Below are positions 1 to 11,398 of a stretch of 33,400 bases of DNA, piece after piece. Numbering within the stretch: position 1 is the stretch's first letter; every line of letters begins with the position of its first letter. The notes beneath the pieces are model-generated. The model was not told the origin of the DNA and did no database searches. It saw only the letters and a program-made list of their open reading frames with translations. The position numbers were made by a program, and so were the translations under genes. The DNA comes from Mycolicibacterium porcinum (GTDB lineage Bacteria; Actinomycetota; Actinomycetes; Mycobacteriales; Mycobacteriaceae), in the NCBI GenBank assembly GCA_001942045.1, contig MSTD01000006.1:156422-189821 (forward strand), read 5' to 3'.

Positions 1-424
1 GCGGGCACTGCAGAAATACGCGGTACGCGTCGGCGGCGGAGTCAACCACCGGATGGGGCTCGGTGACGCCGCCCTGATCAAGGACAACCACGTCGCTGCG
101 GCCGGGTCGGTACTGGCCGCGCTCAAGGCGGTCCGCGCCGAGGCGCCGGATCTGCCGTGCGAGGTCGAGGTGGATTCACTCGAGCAACTCGACGATGTGC
201 TCGCAGCCGACGTGGAGCTGGTGTTGTTGGACAACTTCCCGGTCTGGCAGACCCAGATCGCCGTGCAGCGCCGGGACAAGCACTCACCCAAGACACTGCT
301 GGAATCGTCGGGTGGACTGACGCTGGACAGCGCGGCCGACTACGCCGGGACCGGGGTCGACTACCTGGCGATCGGGGCGCTCACCCATTCGGTGCGGGTG
401 CTCGACATCGGTCTGGACACCTGA
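1..424 (+). CDS. nadC: Nicotinate-nucleotide pyrophosphorylase, C-terminal part (5' end outside window)
   Basis: This is the 3' half of quinolinate phosphoribosyltransferase, which makes nicotinate mononucleotide from quinolinate and PRPP in de novo NAD synthesis. The frame is open from base 2 without a start, so the gene begins upstream of the window. Visible family motifs are LIKDNHV (substrate loop), VEVDSLEQL, LLDNF and the C-terminal SSGGLTL...GVDYLAIGALTHS, all typical of the barrel domain of NadC. It ends at TGA 422-424, followed by an inverted repeat that can act as a terminator. In mycobacteria nadC is the last gene of nadA-nadB-nadC, just upstream of the his operon, which agrees with the downstream order here. 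Identity is secure; only the missing 5' part is unknown. Confidence 0.96.
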   Translation, partial: RALQKYAVRVGGGVNHRMGLGDAALIKDNHVAAAGSVLAALKAVRAEAPDLPCEVEVDSLEQLDDVLAADVELVLLDNFPVWQTQIAVQRRDKHSPKTLLESSGGLTLDSAADYAGTGVDYLAIGALTHSVRVLDIGLDT

Positions 425-471
425 TTCGCTGCGGTTCGGCGCTAGTCGAACACTCGGCTTCGAGCACTAAC

Positions 472-510
472 CCGAGGATTCCGGTCAGCACATGTGGCTG
501 GAGTCCTCGG
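472..510. terminator. Inverted repeat, candidate bidirectional terminator between nadC and the lysE-type gene
   Basis: CCGAGGATTCC (472-482) and GGAGTCCTCGG (500-510) form an 11-bp stem, with one G-U wobble in the RNA, around a 17-nt loop. It lies in the 101-bp gap between two convergent genes and is followed by TTTAGTA on the plus side, a weak U-rich run. Position and shape fit a terminator serving both strands; there is no strong U tract, so the call is inferred. Confidence 0.55.
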
Positions 511-525
511 TTTAGTAGGCCGCGA

Positions 526-1161
526 TTAGGCGGCCGCGCCGCGGCGCACCATCGAGAGCACGACGGCGGCGGTCGCGAACAGCCCGGAGAACACCCGGCC
601 GAGCATGGTCTGCTGGCGCGGCGTCTGCAGCCAGTTGAGTAGCCGGGCCGCGAGCCCGGTGTACAGGCTCATCACGACCACGTCGACGGCGACCATCGTG
701 GCCCCGATCGCCAAATATTGCGGCAGCAGCGGCGCCGTGGGTACGACGAACTGCGGCAGGACCGCGACCAGGAACACCAAGCCTTTCGGGTTGGTGGTGT
801 TCACCAGGAATCCACGCGTGATCAGGGACAGGCGGCCGCGCTCGCTCGCGCCGCCCATCCGCTCGCGCAGGTCCTGCGACGCGCTACGCCATTGCTGGAT
901 CGCCAGGTAGATCAGATACGCCACACCGATCCATTTGACGATGTGGAAGGCCAGCATCGACTTGGCGACGACGGCTCCCAGGCCGACGGCGACCAGGACC
1001 AGTTGCGCGAGAAGCCCGATCTGGAGTCCGAGCACGCTCCATGACCCGCGCCGGACACCGTGGGTCAGGCCGGTCGCCATCGACTGGATCGCCCCGGCTC
1101 CGGGGGACAGACTGATGGCGATCGACGCGCCGAGAAACGCGAGCCAGATCTGCCAGGTCAT
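526..1161 (-). CDS. LysE/RhtB-family amino-acid exporter
   Basis: A 211-residue integral membrane protein of the LysE/RhtB translocator family, whose members export amino acids or related metabolites through the cytoplasmic membrane. It has the usual family length and about six hydrophobic segments. Family marks are the N-terminal LSPGAGAIQSM segment, the G-rich loop GLTHGVRRGSWSVLGLQIG, and the central NTTNPKGLVFLVAVLPQF motif. The ATG at 1161 has no clear Shine-Dalgarno. The gene lies 21 nt downstream of the nitroreductase gene on the same strand, so the two are probably co-transcribed. The substrate cannot be told from sequence. In the M. tuberculosis order I recall no LysE gene between nadC and the his operon, so it looks like a local addition. 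Confidence 0.88.
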   Translation of the reverse strand: MTWQIWLAFLGASIAISLSPGAGAIQSMATGLTHGVRRGSWSVLGLQIGLLAQLVLVAVGLGAVVAKSMLAFHIVKWIGVAYLIYLAIQQWRSASQDLRERMGGASERGRLSLITRGFLVNTTNPKGLVFLVAVLPQFVVPTAPLLPQYLAIGATMVAVDVVVMSLYTGLAARLLNWLQTPRQQTMLGRVFSGLFATAAVVLSMVRRGAAA

Positions 1162-1182
1162 GTATGCAGTCTGGCGACCGTG

Positions 1183-1593
1183 TCAAACGATATCTGCGAC
1201 GAAGACGCCCATCCGGCGGGCAGCATTCCTGGGGATCCGGGGGAGCGAGGGATCGTCGGTGCCCGCGGGCAGCACCCGCGGATTGGTGATCTTGATGTCG
1301 TCGCGGAACAGGTGCACGTCGGCCCCGCCCGCCGCGATCACGTTCTTCACCCAGTTGGTCTTGCCGTGCAGGAGCGTCACCGCGAACACATTGCCCTTGC
1401 GGTAGCTGGTGACGATCGTTTCGTACGGCGTACCGGAGGTGCGGCCTCGATGCTTGATCACCGTGAACCCCGGCAAGCGCTTGGAAAACGGTTTCACCAG
1501 CGGGTTGATGTACTTGATCTGGAACCGCTCCAGCGCGGGCGGCACCAGCATCGGTACGCCGGGGGCGTTGTTCGGGTGGTCTTTCGCGGACAT
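1183..1593 (-). CDS. Deazaflavin (F420)-dependent nitroreductase family protein, Rv1598c-like
   Basis: A 136-residue protein of the DDN-like split beta-barrel family, which bind coenzyme F420 (or in some cases lipids) and carry out hydride-transfer reductions. The sequence has the characteristic HRGRTSG-x-PYET segment, then the core strands FAVTLLHGKTNWVKNVIAAGGADVHL and the NPRVL strand. I chose ATG 1593 because GGAG lies 6 nt upstream and because it gives the length I recall for the M. tuberculosis orthologue; an in-frame ATG at 1605 has no ribosome site, and the frame stays open much further only as GC-rich noise. The gene is divergent from hisD across 104 bp. No substrate can be assigned. 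Family membership is firm; F420 use is inferred from the family. Confidence 0.85.
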   Translation of the reverse strand: MSAKDHPNNAPGVPMLVPPALERFQIKYINPLVKPFSKRLPGFTVIKHRGRTSGTPYETIVTSYRKGNVFAVTLLHGKTNWVKNVIAAGGADVHLFRDDIKITNPRVLPAGTDDPSLPRIPRNAARRMGVFVADIV

Positions 1594-1697
1594 CTGAGGC
1601 TCCATTCGGCAGGTTGGAACCACCCTACGGCGCGCGGTGGCGGGGTCAGGGGGCGACGGATTTTTATCAACTGGACTGATCAGGGACAATTGAAGCG
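1594..1697. promoter_or_regulatory. Divergent intergenic region upstream of hisD and the nitroreductase gene
   Basis: This 104-bp gap must hold promoters in both directions. On the plus strand GACAAT (1685-1690) sits 7 nt before the hisD ATG, the distance expected for a -10 element of a leaderless mRNA, but no convincing -35 accompanies it (TTATCA at 1664-1669 would leave a 15-bp spacer). An 8-bp palindrome CTGATCAG lies at 1676-1683. I see no leader peptide rich in histidine codons. The promoter assignment is tentative. Confidence 0.3.
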
Positions 1698-4775
<3,078 letters not shown>

Positions 4776-4779
<4 letters not shown>

Positions 4780-5393
4780 CAAAGAAAGTCGTCGTACTCG
4801 ATTACGGATCGGGCAACCTGCGCTCGGCTCAGCGCGCGCTGGAGCGCGTCGGGGCCGATGTCGAGGTCACCGCTGATCCGGGAGCGGCCGCGGAAGCCGA
4901 CGGCCTCGTGGTGCCCGGTGTCGGTGCGTTCGAGGCCTGCATGACCGGGCTCCGGGCGATCGGTGGCGAGAAGATCATCGCCGACCGCTTACAGCATGGT
5001 CGTCCGGTGTTGGGTGTCTGCGTGGGCATGCAGATCCTGTTCGCCCGCGGGGTGGAGTTCGGCACGGAGTCCACCGGCTGCGGGCAGTGGCCCGGTTCCG
5101 TGACCCGACTGGACGCCCCGGTGATTCCGCACATGGGCTGGAACGTCGTCGACGCCGCCGCCGGTAGCACCTTGTTCAAGGGACTCGACGCCGCGACGCG
5201 CTTCTATTTCGTGCACTCGTACGCCGCGCAGGAGTGGTCCGGTAACCCGGAGGCACTGGTGACCTGGGCGACGCATCACGTGCCGTTCATCGCCGCCGTC
5301 GAAGACGGTGCGCTGTCGGCTACGCAATTTCATCCGGAGAAGAGCGGCGACGCCGGTGCGACGCTTCTCGCGAATTGGGTTGAGGGACTGTGA
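4776..5393 (+). CDS. hisH: Imidazole glycerol phosphate synthase, glutamine amidotransferase subunit
   Basis: HisH is a class I glutamine amidotransferase that hydrolyses glutamine and channels ammonia to HisF. The 205-residue protein has the full triad: Cys82 in [10 protein letters not shown], and His186 and Glu188 in QFHPEKSG. The DYGSGNLRS start and the [11 protein letters not shown] oxyanion-strand region are typical of HisH rather than of other amidotransferases. GTG 4776 overlaps the end of hisB by 4 nt, and the stop overlaps the hisA start by 4 nt. Its partner HisF is encoded two genes downstream, separated by hisA and impA. Confidence 0.97.
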
Positions 5394-6124
5394 GTTTGAT
5401 TCTGTTGCCGGCTGTCGACGTGGTGGACGGCAAAGCGGTGCGTCTCGTGCAGGGCAAGGCGGGCAGTGAGACCGACTACGGTTCGGCGCTGGAGGCCGCC
5501 GAGGCCTGGCAGCGTGACGGCGCCGAGTGGATCCACCTGGTGGACCTGGATGCCGCCTTCGGCCGCGGCAGCAACCGCGAGCTGCTGGCCGATCTCGTCG
5601 GCAAGCTCGACGTGAAAGTCGAACTGTCCGGCGGCATCCGCGATGACGATTCGCTGAAAGCCGCCATGGACACCGGATGCGCGCGGGTGAACATCGGCAC
5701 CGCGGCGCTGGAGAGCCCCGAGTGGTGCCGCCGGGCCATCGCCGAGTACGGCGACCGGGTGGCCGTCGGGCTGGACGTGCAGTTCGAGAACGGCAGTTGG
5801 CGACTGCGCGGCCGCGGCTGGGAAACCGACGGCGGCGACCTGTGGGAGGTCCTGGATCGTCTTGACCGCGAAGGGTGTTCGCGCTACGTCGTCACCGACG
5901 TCACCAAGGACGGCACCCTGACCGGCCCCAACCTGGAACTGCTGGCCTCTGTGGCCGACCGCACCGATGCCCCTGTGATCGCCTCGGGTGGCGTGTCGAG
6001 CCTCGACGACCTCCGGGCGATCGCCACCCTGACCGGCCACGGTGTCGAGGGTGCGATCGTCGGAAAAGCGCTCTACGCCGAACGATTCACCTTGCCGCAG
6101 GCCCTGGCCGCGGTCAGCGGATAA
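5390..6124 (+). CDS. hisA: Bifunctional HisA/TrpF isomerase of the PriA type
   Basis: A 244-residue (beta-alpha)8 barrel that isomerises ProFAR to PRFAR in histidine synthesis. In mycobacteria and streptomycetes this enzyme (PriA) also isomerises phosphoribosyl-anthranilate for tryptophan synthesis. The two catalytic aspartates are Asp10 in [10 protein letters not shown] and Asp174 in TDVTKDGTL, matching Asp11/Asp175 as I recall them for the M. tuberculosis enzyme. The phosphate-binding SGGI and SGGV loops are present. GTG 5390 overlaps hisH by 4 nt. The dual role is inferred from family knowledge and from the lack of any trpF in the window's trp cluster; the sequence alone does not prove it. 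Confidence 0.95.
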   Translation: MSLILLPAVDVVDGKAVRLVQGKAGSETDYGSALEAAEAWQRDGAEWIHLVDLDAAFGRGSNRELLADLVGKLDVKVELSGGIRDDDSLKAAMDTGCARVNIGTAALESPEWCRRAIAEYGDRVAVGLDVQFENGSWRLRGRGWETDGGDLWEVLDRLDREGCSRYVVTDVTKDGTLTGPNLELLASVADRTDAPVIASGGVSSLDDLRAIATLTGHGVEGAIVGKALYAERFTLPQALAAVSG

Positions 6125-6129
6125 GCGAG

Positions 6130-6951
6130 GTGGCCGACCTGGACCCGTCGAAGTTGGCCGCGCTGGTAGACGCGGCGACCGAGATCCTTGACGCGGCATC
6201 GGTGCCGTTCATCGCCGGCCACCGTGCCGATTCCGCGGTGAGCAAGAAGGGCAACGACTTCGCCACCGAAGTCGATCTCGCGATCGAACGACAGGTGGTC
6301 CGGGCGTTGACCGAGGCCACCGGGATCGGGGTCCACGGCGAGGAATTCGGCGGTGAGCCCATCGATTCGCCGCTGGTGTGGGTGCTCGACCCCATCGACG
6401 GCACATTCAACTACGCGGCAGGCTCGCCGATGGCGGCCATCCTGCTCGGGCTGCTGGCCGACGGCGAGCCGGTGGCTGGGCTGACTTGGCTGCCGTTCAC
6501 CGGCCAGCGCTACTCGGCGCTTGCCGGAGGGCCGGTGCTGGACAACGGCACCCCGCTGCCACAGCTGGGTTCACCGACATTGACCGATTCGATCGTCGGC
6601 ATCCAGACCTTCAACATCGATTCCCGCGGTCGATTCCCCGGCCGCTACCGGGTCGAGGTGCTGTCCAACCTCAGCCGGGTATGCTCGCGGGTTCGGATGC
6701 ACGGCGCCACCGGCGTCGACCTTGCCTATGTCGCAGCCGGAATCCTCGGCGGGGCCATCAGTTTCGGGCATCACATCTGGGACCACGCCGCCGGCGTGGC
6801 GCTGGTTCGAGCCGCCGGCGGCATCGTGACCGACCTGGCCGGCGATCCCTGGACGGCCGAGTCCAAATCTGCGCTGGCCGCCGCGCCCGGCGTGCACGAA
6901 CGCATGCTGGAAATCGTGAAATCCGCTGGCAATCCGGAGGACTACCTGTGA
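6130..6951 (+). CDS. impA: Inositol-monophosphatase family phosphatase ImpA
   Basis: A 273-residue member of the Mg2+-dependent, lithium-sensitive phosphatase family, corresponding to Rv1604 of M. tuberculosis. Motifs: [21 protein letters not shown] (metal-binding Glu), [10 protein letters not shown] with ligands Asp87 and Asp90, and [15 protein letters not shown] near the C-terminus. GTG 6130 lies 5 nt after the hisA stop, making this the only junction in the operon without an overlap; the frame is open further upstream only as a shadow of hisA. Its place in the his operon suggests a histidinol-phosphate phosphatase role or a role in inositol metabolism. A separate HisN-type gene is known elsewhere in mycobacteria, so the substrate stays open. 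Confidence 0.9.
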   Translation: MADLDPSKLAALVDAATEILDAASVPFIAGHRADSAVSKKGNDFATEVDLAIERQVVRALTEATGIGVHGEEFGGEPIDSPLVWVLDPIDGTFNYAAGSPMAAILLGLLADGEPVAGLTWLPFTGQRYSALAGGPVLDNGTPLPQLGSPTLTDSIVGIQTFNIDSRGRFPGRYRVEVLSNLSRVCSRVRMHGATGVDLAYVAAGILGGAISFGHHIWDHAAGVALVRAAGGIVTDLAGDPWTAESKSALAAAPGVHERMLEIVKSAGNPEDYL

Positions 6952-7733
6952 GCACCATCAGTGACGTCGCAACGAGGGTCATCCCGTGCCTCGACGTCGA
7001 CGCCGGCCGGGTGGTCAAGGGCGTCAACTTCGAGAACTTGCGCGACGCGGGCGATCCCGTCGAACTCGCGGCCGTCTACGACGCCGAGGGTGCCGACGAG
7101 CTGACGTTCCTCGACGTCACCGCGTCCTCGTCAGGCCGGGCCACCATGCTCGAGGTGGTCAAGCGCACCGCCGAGCAGGTATTCATCCCGCTGACCGTCG
7201 GTGGCGGTGTGCGTTCCGTCGACGACGTCGACGTGCTGCTGCGCGCCGGCGCCGACAAGGTGTCGGTCAACACCGCCGCCATCGCCCGGCCCGAACTGCT
7301 GGCCGAGATGGCCCGCCAGTTCGGTTCGCAGTGCATCGTGCTCAGCGTCGATGCTCGCACCGTGCCGGCCGGCGAGCAGCCGACCGTGTCGGGGTGGGAA
7401 GTGACCACCCATGGCGGGCGCCGCGGCACCGGAATCGATGCGATCGAGTGGGCCGCGCGGGGCGCCGAGCTCGGCGTTGGTGAGATCCTGCTCAACTCGA
7501 TGGACCGCGACGGCACCAAGGCCGGCTTCGACCTGCCCATGCTGCGTGCGGTCCGTGCCACGGTGCATGTCCCGGTGATCGCCAGTGGTGGCGCCGGTGC
7601 GGTGGCCGATTTCGCGCCGGCCGTGCAGGCCGGCGCGGATGCGGTCCTGGCCGCCAGCGTCTTCCACTTCGGAGAGATGACCATCGGCCAGGTGAAGGCG
7701 GCGATGGCGGCCGAAGGAATCGTGGTGCGGTGA
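6948..7733 (+). CDS. hisF: Imidazole glycerol phosphate synthase, cyclase subunit
   Basis: HisF is the synthase subunit that uses HisH-derived ammonia to turn PRFAR into imidazoleglycerol phosphate and AICAR. The 261-residue barrel has the two catalytic aspartates, Asp16 in [15 protein letters not shown] and Asp135 in CIVLSVDAR. The [10 protein letters not shown] phosphate loop, [15 protein letters not shown] and [13 protein letters not shown] are also present. GTG 6948 overlaps the impA stop by 4 nt; an in-frame opening far upstream within impA is a shadow. The AICAR by-product feeds purine synthesis. The stop is shared with the hisI start region. Confidence 0.97.
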   Translation: MSTISDVATRVIPCLDVDAGRVVKGVNFENLRDAGDPVELAAVYDAEGADELTFLDVTASSSGRATMLEVVKRTAEQVFIPLTVGGGVRSVDDVDVLLRAGADKVSVNTAAIARPELLAEMARQFGSQCIVLSVDARTVPAGEQPTVSGWEVTTHGGRRGTGIDAIEWAARGAELGVGEILLNSMDRDGTKAGFDLPMLRAVRATVHVPVIASGGAGAVADFAPAVQAGADAVLAASVFHFGEMTIGQVKAAMAAEGIVVR

Positions 7734-8077
7734 TGGCTCTCGATCCCGACATCGCCAAACGCCTGAAGCGCAACGCCGACGGGCTGTTCAGTGCGGTGGC
7801 GCAGGAGCGGTCCACCGGTCAGGTGCTGATGGTCGCCTGGATGGATGACGACGCGCTGGCCCGCACCCTGGAAACCCGTGAGGCCACCTACTTTTCGCGG
7901 TCCCGCGGCGAGCAGTGGGTGAAGGGCCTGACCTCGGGGCACACACAGTACGTGCACTCGGTCCGCCTGGACTGCGACGGCGACACCGTGTTGCTGGAGG
8001 TCGATCAGGTCGGCGCTGCCTGCCACACCGGGGCGCACACCTGCTTCGACGCGGACGTGTTGCTGTCCGACGGCTGA
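7733..8077 (+). CDS. hisI: Phosphoribosyl-AMP cyclohydrolase
   Basis: A 114-residue zinc/magnesium enzyme that opens the adenine ring of PR-AMP, the third step of histidine synthesis. It has [24 protein letters not shown] early, then WVKGLTSGH and the metal motifs DCDGD and ACHTG...TCF. There is no fused HisE (pyrophosphohydrolase) domain, as usual in mycobacteria. ATG 7733 shares one base with the hisF stop (TGATG) and aligns exactly with the orthologue start. A GTG three bases earlier (7730) would add one residue and form a GTGA overlap, so either may be used. It is the last gene of the histidine operon; no strong terminator hairpin is seen after it. Confidence 0.95.
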   Translation: MALDPDIAKRLKRNADGLFSAVAQERSTGQVLMVAWMDDDALARTLETREATYFSRSRGEQWVKGLTSGHTQYVHSVRLDCDGDTVLLEVDQVGAACHTGAHTCFDADVLLSDG

Positions 8078-8114
8078 TTGGGCGTCCAAGCCCAAATTCG
8101 GTTGATCAAACCCC

Positions 8115-8143
8115 TTGCCGAGGCATCCACATGAGTGGATAAT
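8115..8143 (+). promoter_or_regulatory. Sigma-A-type promoter for the DUF222/HNH gene
   Basis: TTGCCG (8115-8120) and GATAAT (8138-8143) are separated by 17 bp, a standard housekeeping promoter layout. The -10 ends 7 nt before ATG 8151, so transcription probably starts at or next to the A of the start codon, giving a leaderless mRNA, which is common in mycobacteria. The call is by inspection only. Confidence 0.6.
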
Positions 8144-8158
8144 CGAATGTATGTTCGA
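8143..8158. promoter_or_regulatory. LexA-like SOS box overlapping a start codon
   Basis: TCGAATGTATGTTCGA differs at one position from the mycobacterial SOS-box pattern TCGAAC-N4-GTTCGA. It begins at the last base of the -10 element and covers the probable transcription start and the ATG at 8151. Genes of the 13E12 (DUF222) family are among the LexA-regulated genes described in M. tuberculosis, which supports a real operator. The site predicts repression by LexA and induction by DNA damage. Confidence 0.7.
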
Positions 8159-9710
8159 AGCCGACGCATCGTGGGAGCTGGTGCTCTGCATCAGCGACTC
8201 AGTGTCGGAAGAAGCCATGCTCATGGCATCACGGATGGCGATGATCGGTGAACTGCTCAATCGGCGCATCGCCGAAGTCGAAATTGAGGATGACGATCCC
8301 GGGCACATGTTGCTGACCGGGTTCGCCCGGACTGTCGCCGAAGTTGGTGCGGCGATGCACTTGTCGCCGTCGGCAGCATCGCAGGTCGTGTCGCAGGCGG
8401 AATCACTGACCAACCGATTGCCACAGGTGGCGCAGGTGCTGCGACGCGGGGAGATCGATTGGGAGTCGGTGGCGGTGATCATCGCTCGCACCGAGCTGGT
8501 CGTCACCTGGTCGATCCTGGCTCGGTTGGATGCGATGTTGGCTGAGCGGATTGCCGGATGGACGTCGTGGTCACGCAAGCGGGTGTCCAACGCCGTCGAT
8601 GCCCTGGTACGCGAACTGGATCCCGATGCGATCGCCGAACGCGAGCACGCTGAACATTGCCGATACATGCGCCTGCGTCCCGCAGGCGACGGCACAGTAC
8701 GGGTGGATGGAGTACTGACCGCGCGGGCCGGCGCGGTGTTCGACCAGCGGCTGACGGACATGGCGCAGGGAGTGTGTGCAGAGGACCCTCGCACGCTTGC
8801 GCAGCGCCGGTCGGATGCGGTCGAGGCGCTGGCTGAAGGCCTGCCATTGCGGTGCCTGTGCGGTCGGGATGAGTGCCCGCAGGCCCAGACGACTGAACCG
8901 AGCCCGGTGCGGGTCGTGCTCAATGTGATCGCCCCGCAATCTGCTCTGCTCGGCGGGCGGGAGCCGGCATACATAGCGGGGCACGGTGTGATCGACGCGG
9001 AGAAACTGCGCGAGCTGGCGGAGCAGGCCACACTGCGGATCCTGCAGGCCCCCGATGTACCGACCGGTGACGCATTGCGGTACCACCCGTCAGCTGCGTT
9101 GGCGCGTTGGATCCGCTGCCGTGACATCACGTGCCGGTTTCCCGGGTGTGACCGGCCCGCGGAACAGTGCGACATCGACCACACCATCCCGTTCGATCAT
9201 GGGCATCCCGAAAACGGCGGTCTGACAGTCCCGTGGAATTTGAAATGCCTTTGCCGTCAACATCATCGCTTGAAAACTTTCCATGACGGGTGGCGGGATC
9301 AACAGCTTGCCGACGGGACGGTTATCTGGACGGCGCCGACCGGACAGACCTACCGGACCTGCCCCGGCGCGGCCGAAATCTTTGCACCGGAGGCCCGGCC
9401 CCGGCGTCGCCCGCGTCGGTCCATGCCGACCTCCCGGGCGGCGCGGGTTGCGCAGCGCCGTGCCAAGAACAACCGGCTACGGCCGCTCAATGCCGAAGCC
9501 CGCCGCGTCAAGGCGGCTCGCACCAAAGAAATCCGACAGCGCACCGAGCGCAACCGGATGCGCGCCACGCTGACCCTCTTCAAAGGCACTCGGCCGAGCA
9601 CCAGCCCGTTCTGCGCCTGGATCAACGATCCGTATGAACCTGAAGATCTTCCGCGCGACTGGCAACCGCCACCGCCGCCAGACCCCGGCCCGGACGAACC
9701 CCCGTTCTGA
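8151..9710 (+). CDS. DUF222 / HNH endonuclease protein of the 13E12 family
   Basis: A 519-residue protein with an N-terminal DUF222 region (roughly residues 10-300, helix-rich, with LLTGFARTVAEVGAAMHLSPSAA) and a C-terminal HNH nuclease domain at about 328-372. The HNH domain shows CRFPGCDRPAEQCDIDHTIPF (Cys328, Cys333, Asp343-His344) and a closing CRQHH (Cys368, His371-372). So both zinc-type cysteine pairs and the catalytic histidine are intact. The tail (about 415-475) is strongly basic, suggesting nucleic-acid binding, and the end is proline-rich. ATG 8151 is chosen from the promoter/SOS-box position; an earlier in-frame ATG at 8115 would overlap the -35. The biological role of this multicopy mycobacterial family is not established. 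It does not belong to the neighbouring his or restriction operons. Confidence 0.88.
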   Translation: MFEADASWELVLCISDSVSEEAMLMASRMAMIGELLNRRIAEVEIEDDDPGHMLLTGFARTVAEVGAAMHLSPSAASQVVSQAESLTNRLPQVAQVLRRGEIDWESVAVIIARTELVVTWSILARLDAMLAERIAGWTSWSRKRVSNAVDALVRELDPDAIAEREHAEHCRYMRLRPAGDGTVRVDGVLTARAGAVFDQRLTDMAQGVCAEDPRTLAQRRSDAVEALAEGLPLRCLCGRDECPQAQTTEPSPVRVVLNVIAPQSALLGGREPAYIAGHGVIDAEKLRELAEQATLRILQAPDVPTGDALRYHPSAALARWIRCRDITCRFPGCDRPAEQCDIDHTIPFDHGHPENGGLTVPWNLKCLCRQHHRLKTFHDGWRDQQLADGTVIWTAPTGQTYRTCPGAAEIFAPEARPRRRPRRSMPTSRAARVAQRRAKNNRLRPLNAEARRVKAARTKEIRQRTERNRMRATLTLFKGTRPSTSPFCAWINDPYEPEDLPRDWQPPPPPDPGPDEPPF

Positions 9711-9775
9711 GCGGGGCGACGTCTCCACGCGTTGCGGAGTCCGAACTTGTCGGTGCCATCGGCAACAATGACGGG

Positions 9776-11398
9776 GTGACTGACACCGCTGCGACACGCA
9801 AGGCGCGCGGTGCGTTTTTCACCCCACCCGAGATCACGCGTTACCTGACCCGGTGGGCAATCCGCTCCGCCGACGACGAGGTCTTCGAACCGGCGGCCGG
9901 GGAAGCCGCCTTCGTAGTCGAGGCGGTGACCCGGCTGGTCGAGTTGGGTACCGCCCAGCCGAGGGTCGACGGGGTGGAACTTCATGCGGCCAGTGCGGCC
10001 ACTGCGCGCAAGCGCGTCGCTGCCGCCGGCGGCACGGCCCGTATCCGGACGGCCGACTTCTTCACGATCGACCCGCGGCCGGCCTACACCGCCGTGATCG
10101 GCAACCCGCCCTATATCCGTTACCAGGAGTTCCGCGGTGCGACGCGGGCACAGTCGCGCCGCGCCGCACTGAAGGCGGGCGTCACGCTGTCCGGACTGGC
10201 TTCGAGTTGGGCCGCGTTCACCGTGCATTCCGCGCTGTTCCTCAAGCCGGGGGGCCGCTTGGCACTCGTCTTGCCGGCCGAACTGCTCAGCGTGAACTAT
10301 GCGGCGGCGGTACGGAAGTTCTTGTTCGACCGGTTCACCAGTGTCGAGCTGGTCATGTTCGACGAGCAGGTGTTCCCCGAGGCCGAAGCGGACGTGGTTC
10401 TGCTTTTGGCCGATGGTTATGGTGGTGGGCCAACCAGCCACGCCGTCATCCACCGCGCCCGCAACGCCTCTGCACTGACTTCTGAGCTGGCGCAACGGCG
10501 TTGGTCACCACGCGATCCGGCTGACAAATGGGTCAGCGGGCTGATCGGAAACGCACCGGTGGACGCCCTCCATGGACTGCACGACAACGGACAGTTCTGC
10601 ACGCTCGAGACCTGGGGTGACACCACGCTCGGCATGGTGACGGGAAACAACAGCTTCTTCGCGTTGTCTCCTGGCCGGGTGCGCGAACTTGGCCTGCGGC
10701 GGACTGACCTGTTGCCGCTGTCGCCACCCGGGAGTGCTCACCTCCGTGGCCTGACGCTGACCGCCGAGCAGTTGGCCAGGCTGGGGGAGGATGGCCGGTC
10801 CATCCACCTGTTCCGGCCGGCCGGGCAACCGTCGGCCGCCGCGCAGCGCTACATCGACGCCGGGCACGCCGCCGGCGTGCATCTGGCCTACAAGTGCCGG
10901 GTGCGCCGGCCGTGGTATCAGGTACCGCTGGTAAATCCGGCTGATCTGCTGCTGACGTGTATGAATGCCGACACTCCGCGGCTGATCATCAACCGGGCCA
11001 AGGCGCATCACCTCAACTCGGTGCACGGCGTGTACCTGCGCGACGAGGTGCGGCGGCTTGGGCGTGACCTGCTGGCAGTGGCTGCGCTGAACTCGGTGAC
11101 CCTGCTGCACGCCGAAATCGTCGGTCGCTCCTATGGCGGCGGGATCCTCAAGATCGAACCTCGTGAGGCGGACCGTTGGCTGGTCCCGTCACCCGAATTG
11201 GTGGCGGTGCGCGCCGATGAGCTGCGGGCGGTACGTCGACGGGTCGGAGCGCTGCTGGAGCGCGGCCAGTTGCTCGAAGCGACCCGCGTCGTCGACGACG
11301 CGTTGGGTCTCGAGACGCACATCGTTCTGGAACCCGTTCGGACGGCGCGCGATTCATTGTCCACGCGCCGGACGGTAAGGTCTCGGCGTGCCCGCTGA
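9776..11398 (+). CDS. Type II N6-adenine DNA methyltransferase (gamma-class order)
   Basis: A 540-residue SAM-dependent DNA methyltransferase, the modification half of a restriction-modification pair. The motif order is that of gamma-class amino-methyltransferases: motif X RKARGAFFTP (8-17), motif I as FEPAAGEAAF (37-46, where many enzymes have DPACGSG), and catalytic NPPY at 110-113. A large C-terminal region (about 230-490) probably holds the target-recognition domain. GTG 9776 is the first plausible start after the upstream gene, 65 bp away; no clear promoter or ribosome site is visible there. It overlaps the nuclease gene by 11 nt, so the two are translated together. Methylation of adenine is inferred from NPPY; the recognition site cannot be read from sequence. 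Confidence 0.85.
   Translation: MTDTAATRKARGAFFTPPEITRYLTRWAIRSADDEVFEPAAGEAAFVVEAVTRLVELGTAQPRVDGVELHAASAATARKRVAAAGGTARIRTADFFTIDPRPAYTAVIGNPPYIRYQEFRGATRAQSRRAALKAGVTLSGLASSWAAFTVHSALFLKPGGRLALVLPAELLSVNYAAAVRKFLFDRFTSVELVMFDEQVFPEAEADVVLLLADGYGGGPTSHAVIHRARNASALTSELAQRRWSPRDPADKWVSGLIGNAPVDALHGLHDNGQFCTLETWGDTTLGMVTGNNSFFALSPGRVRELGLRRTDLLPLSPPGSAHLRGLTLTAEQLARLGEDGRSIHLFRPAGQPSAAAQRYIDAGHAAGVHLAYKCRVRRPWYQVPLVNPADLLLTCMNADTPRLIINRAKAHHLNSVHGVYLRDEVRRLGRDLLAVAALNSVTLLHAEIVGRSYGGGILKIEPREADRWLVPSPELVAVRADELRAVRRRVGALLERGQLLEATRVVDDALGLETHIVLEPVRTARDSLSTRRTVRSRRAR

Noticed and set aside
441..460. TCGAACACTCGGCTTCGA as a second SOS box near nadC
   Set aside because: The half-sites are wrongly spaced and the right half lacks GTTCGA; it lies at a 3' end between convergent genes.
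7076..9187. Minus-strand open frame of 703 codons across hisF, hisI and the HNH gene
   Set aside because: It runs antisense through three well-recognised genes and has no domain pattern; it is typical of high-GC shadow frames.
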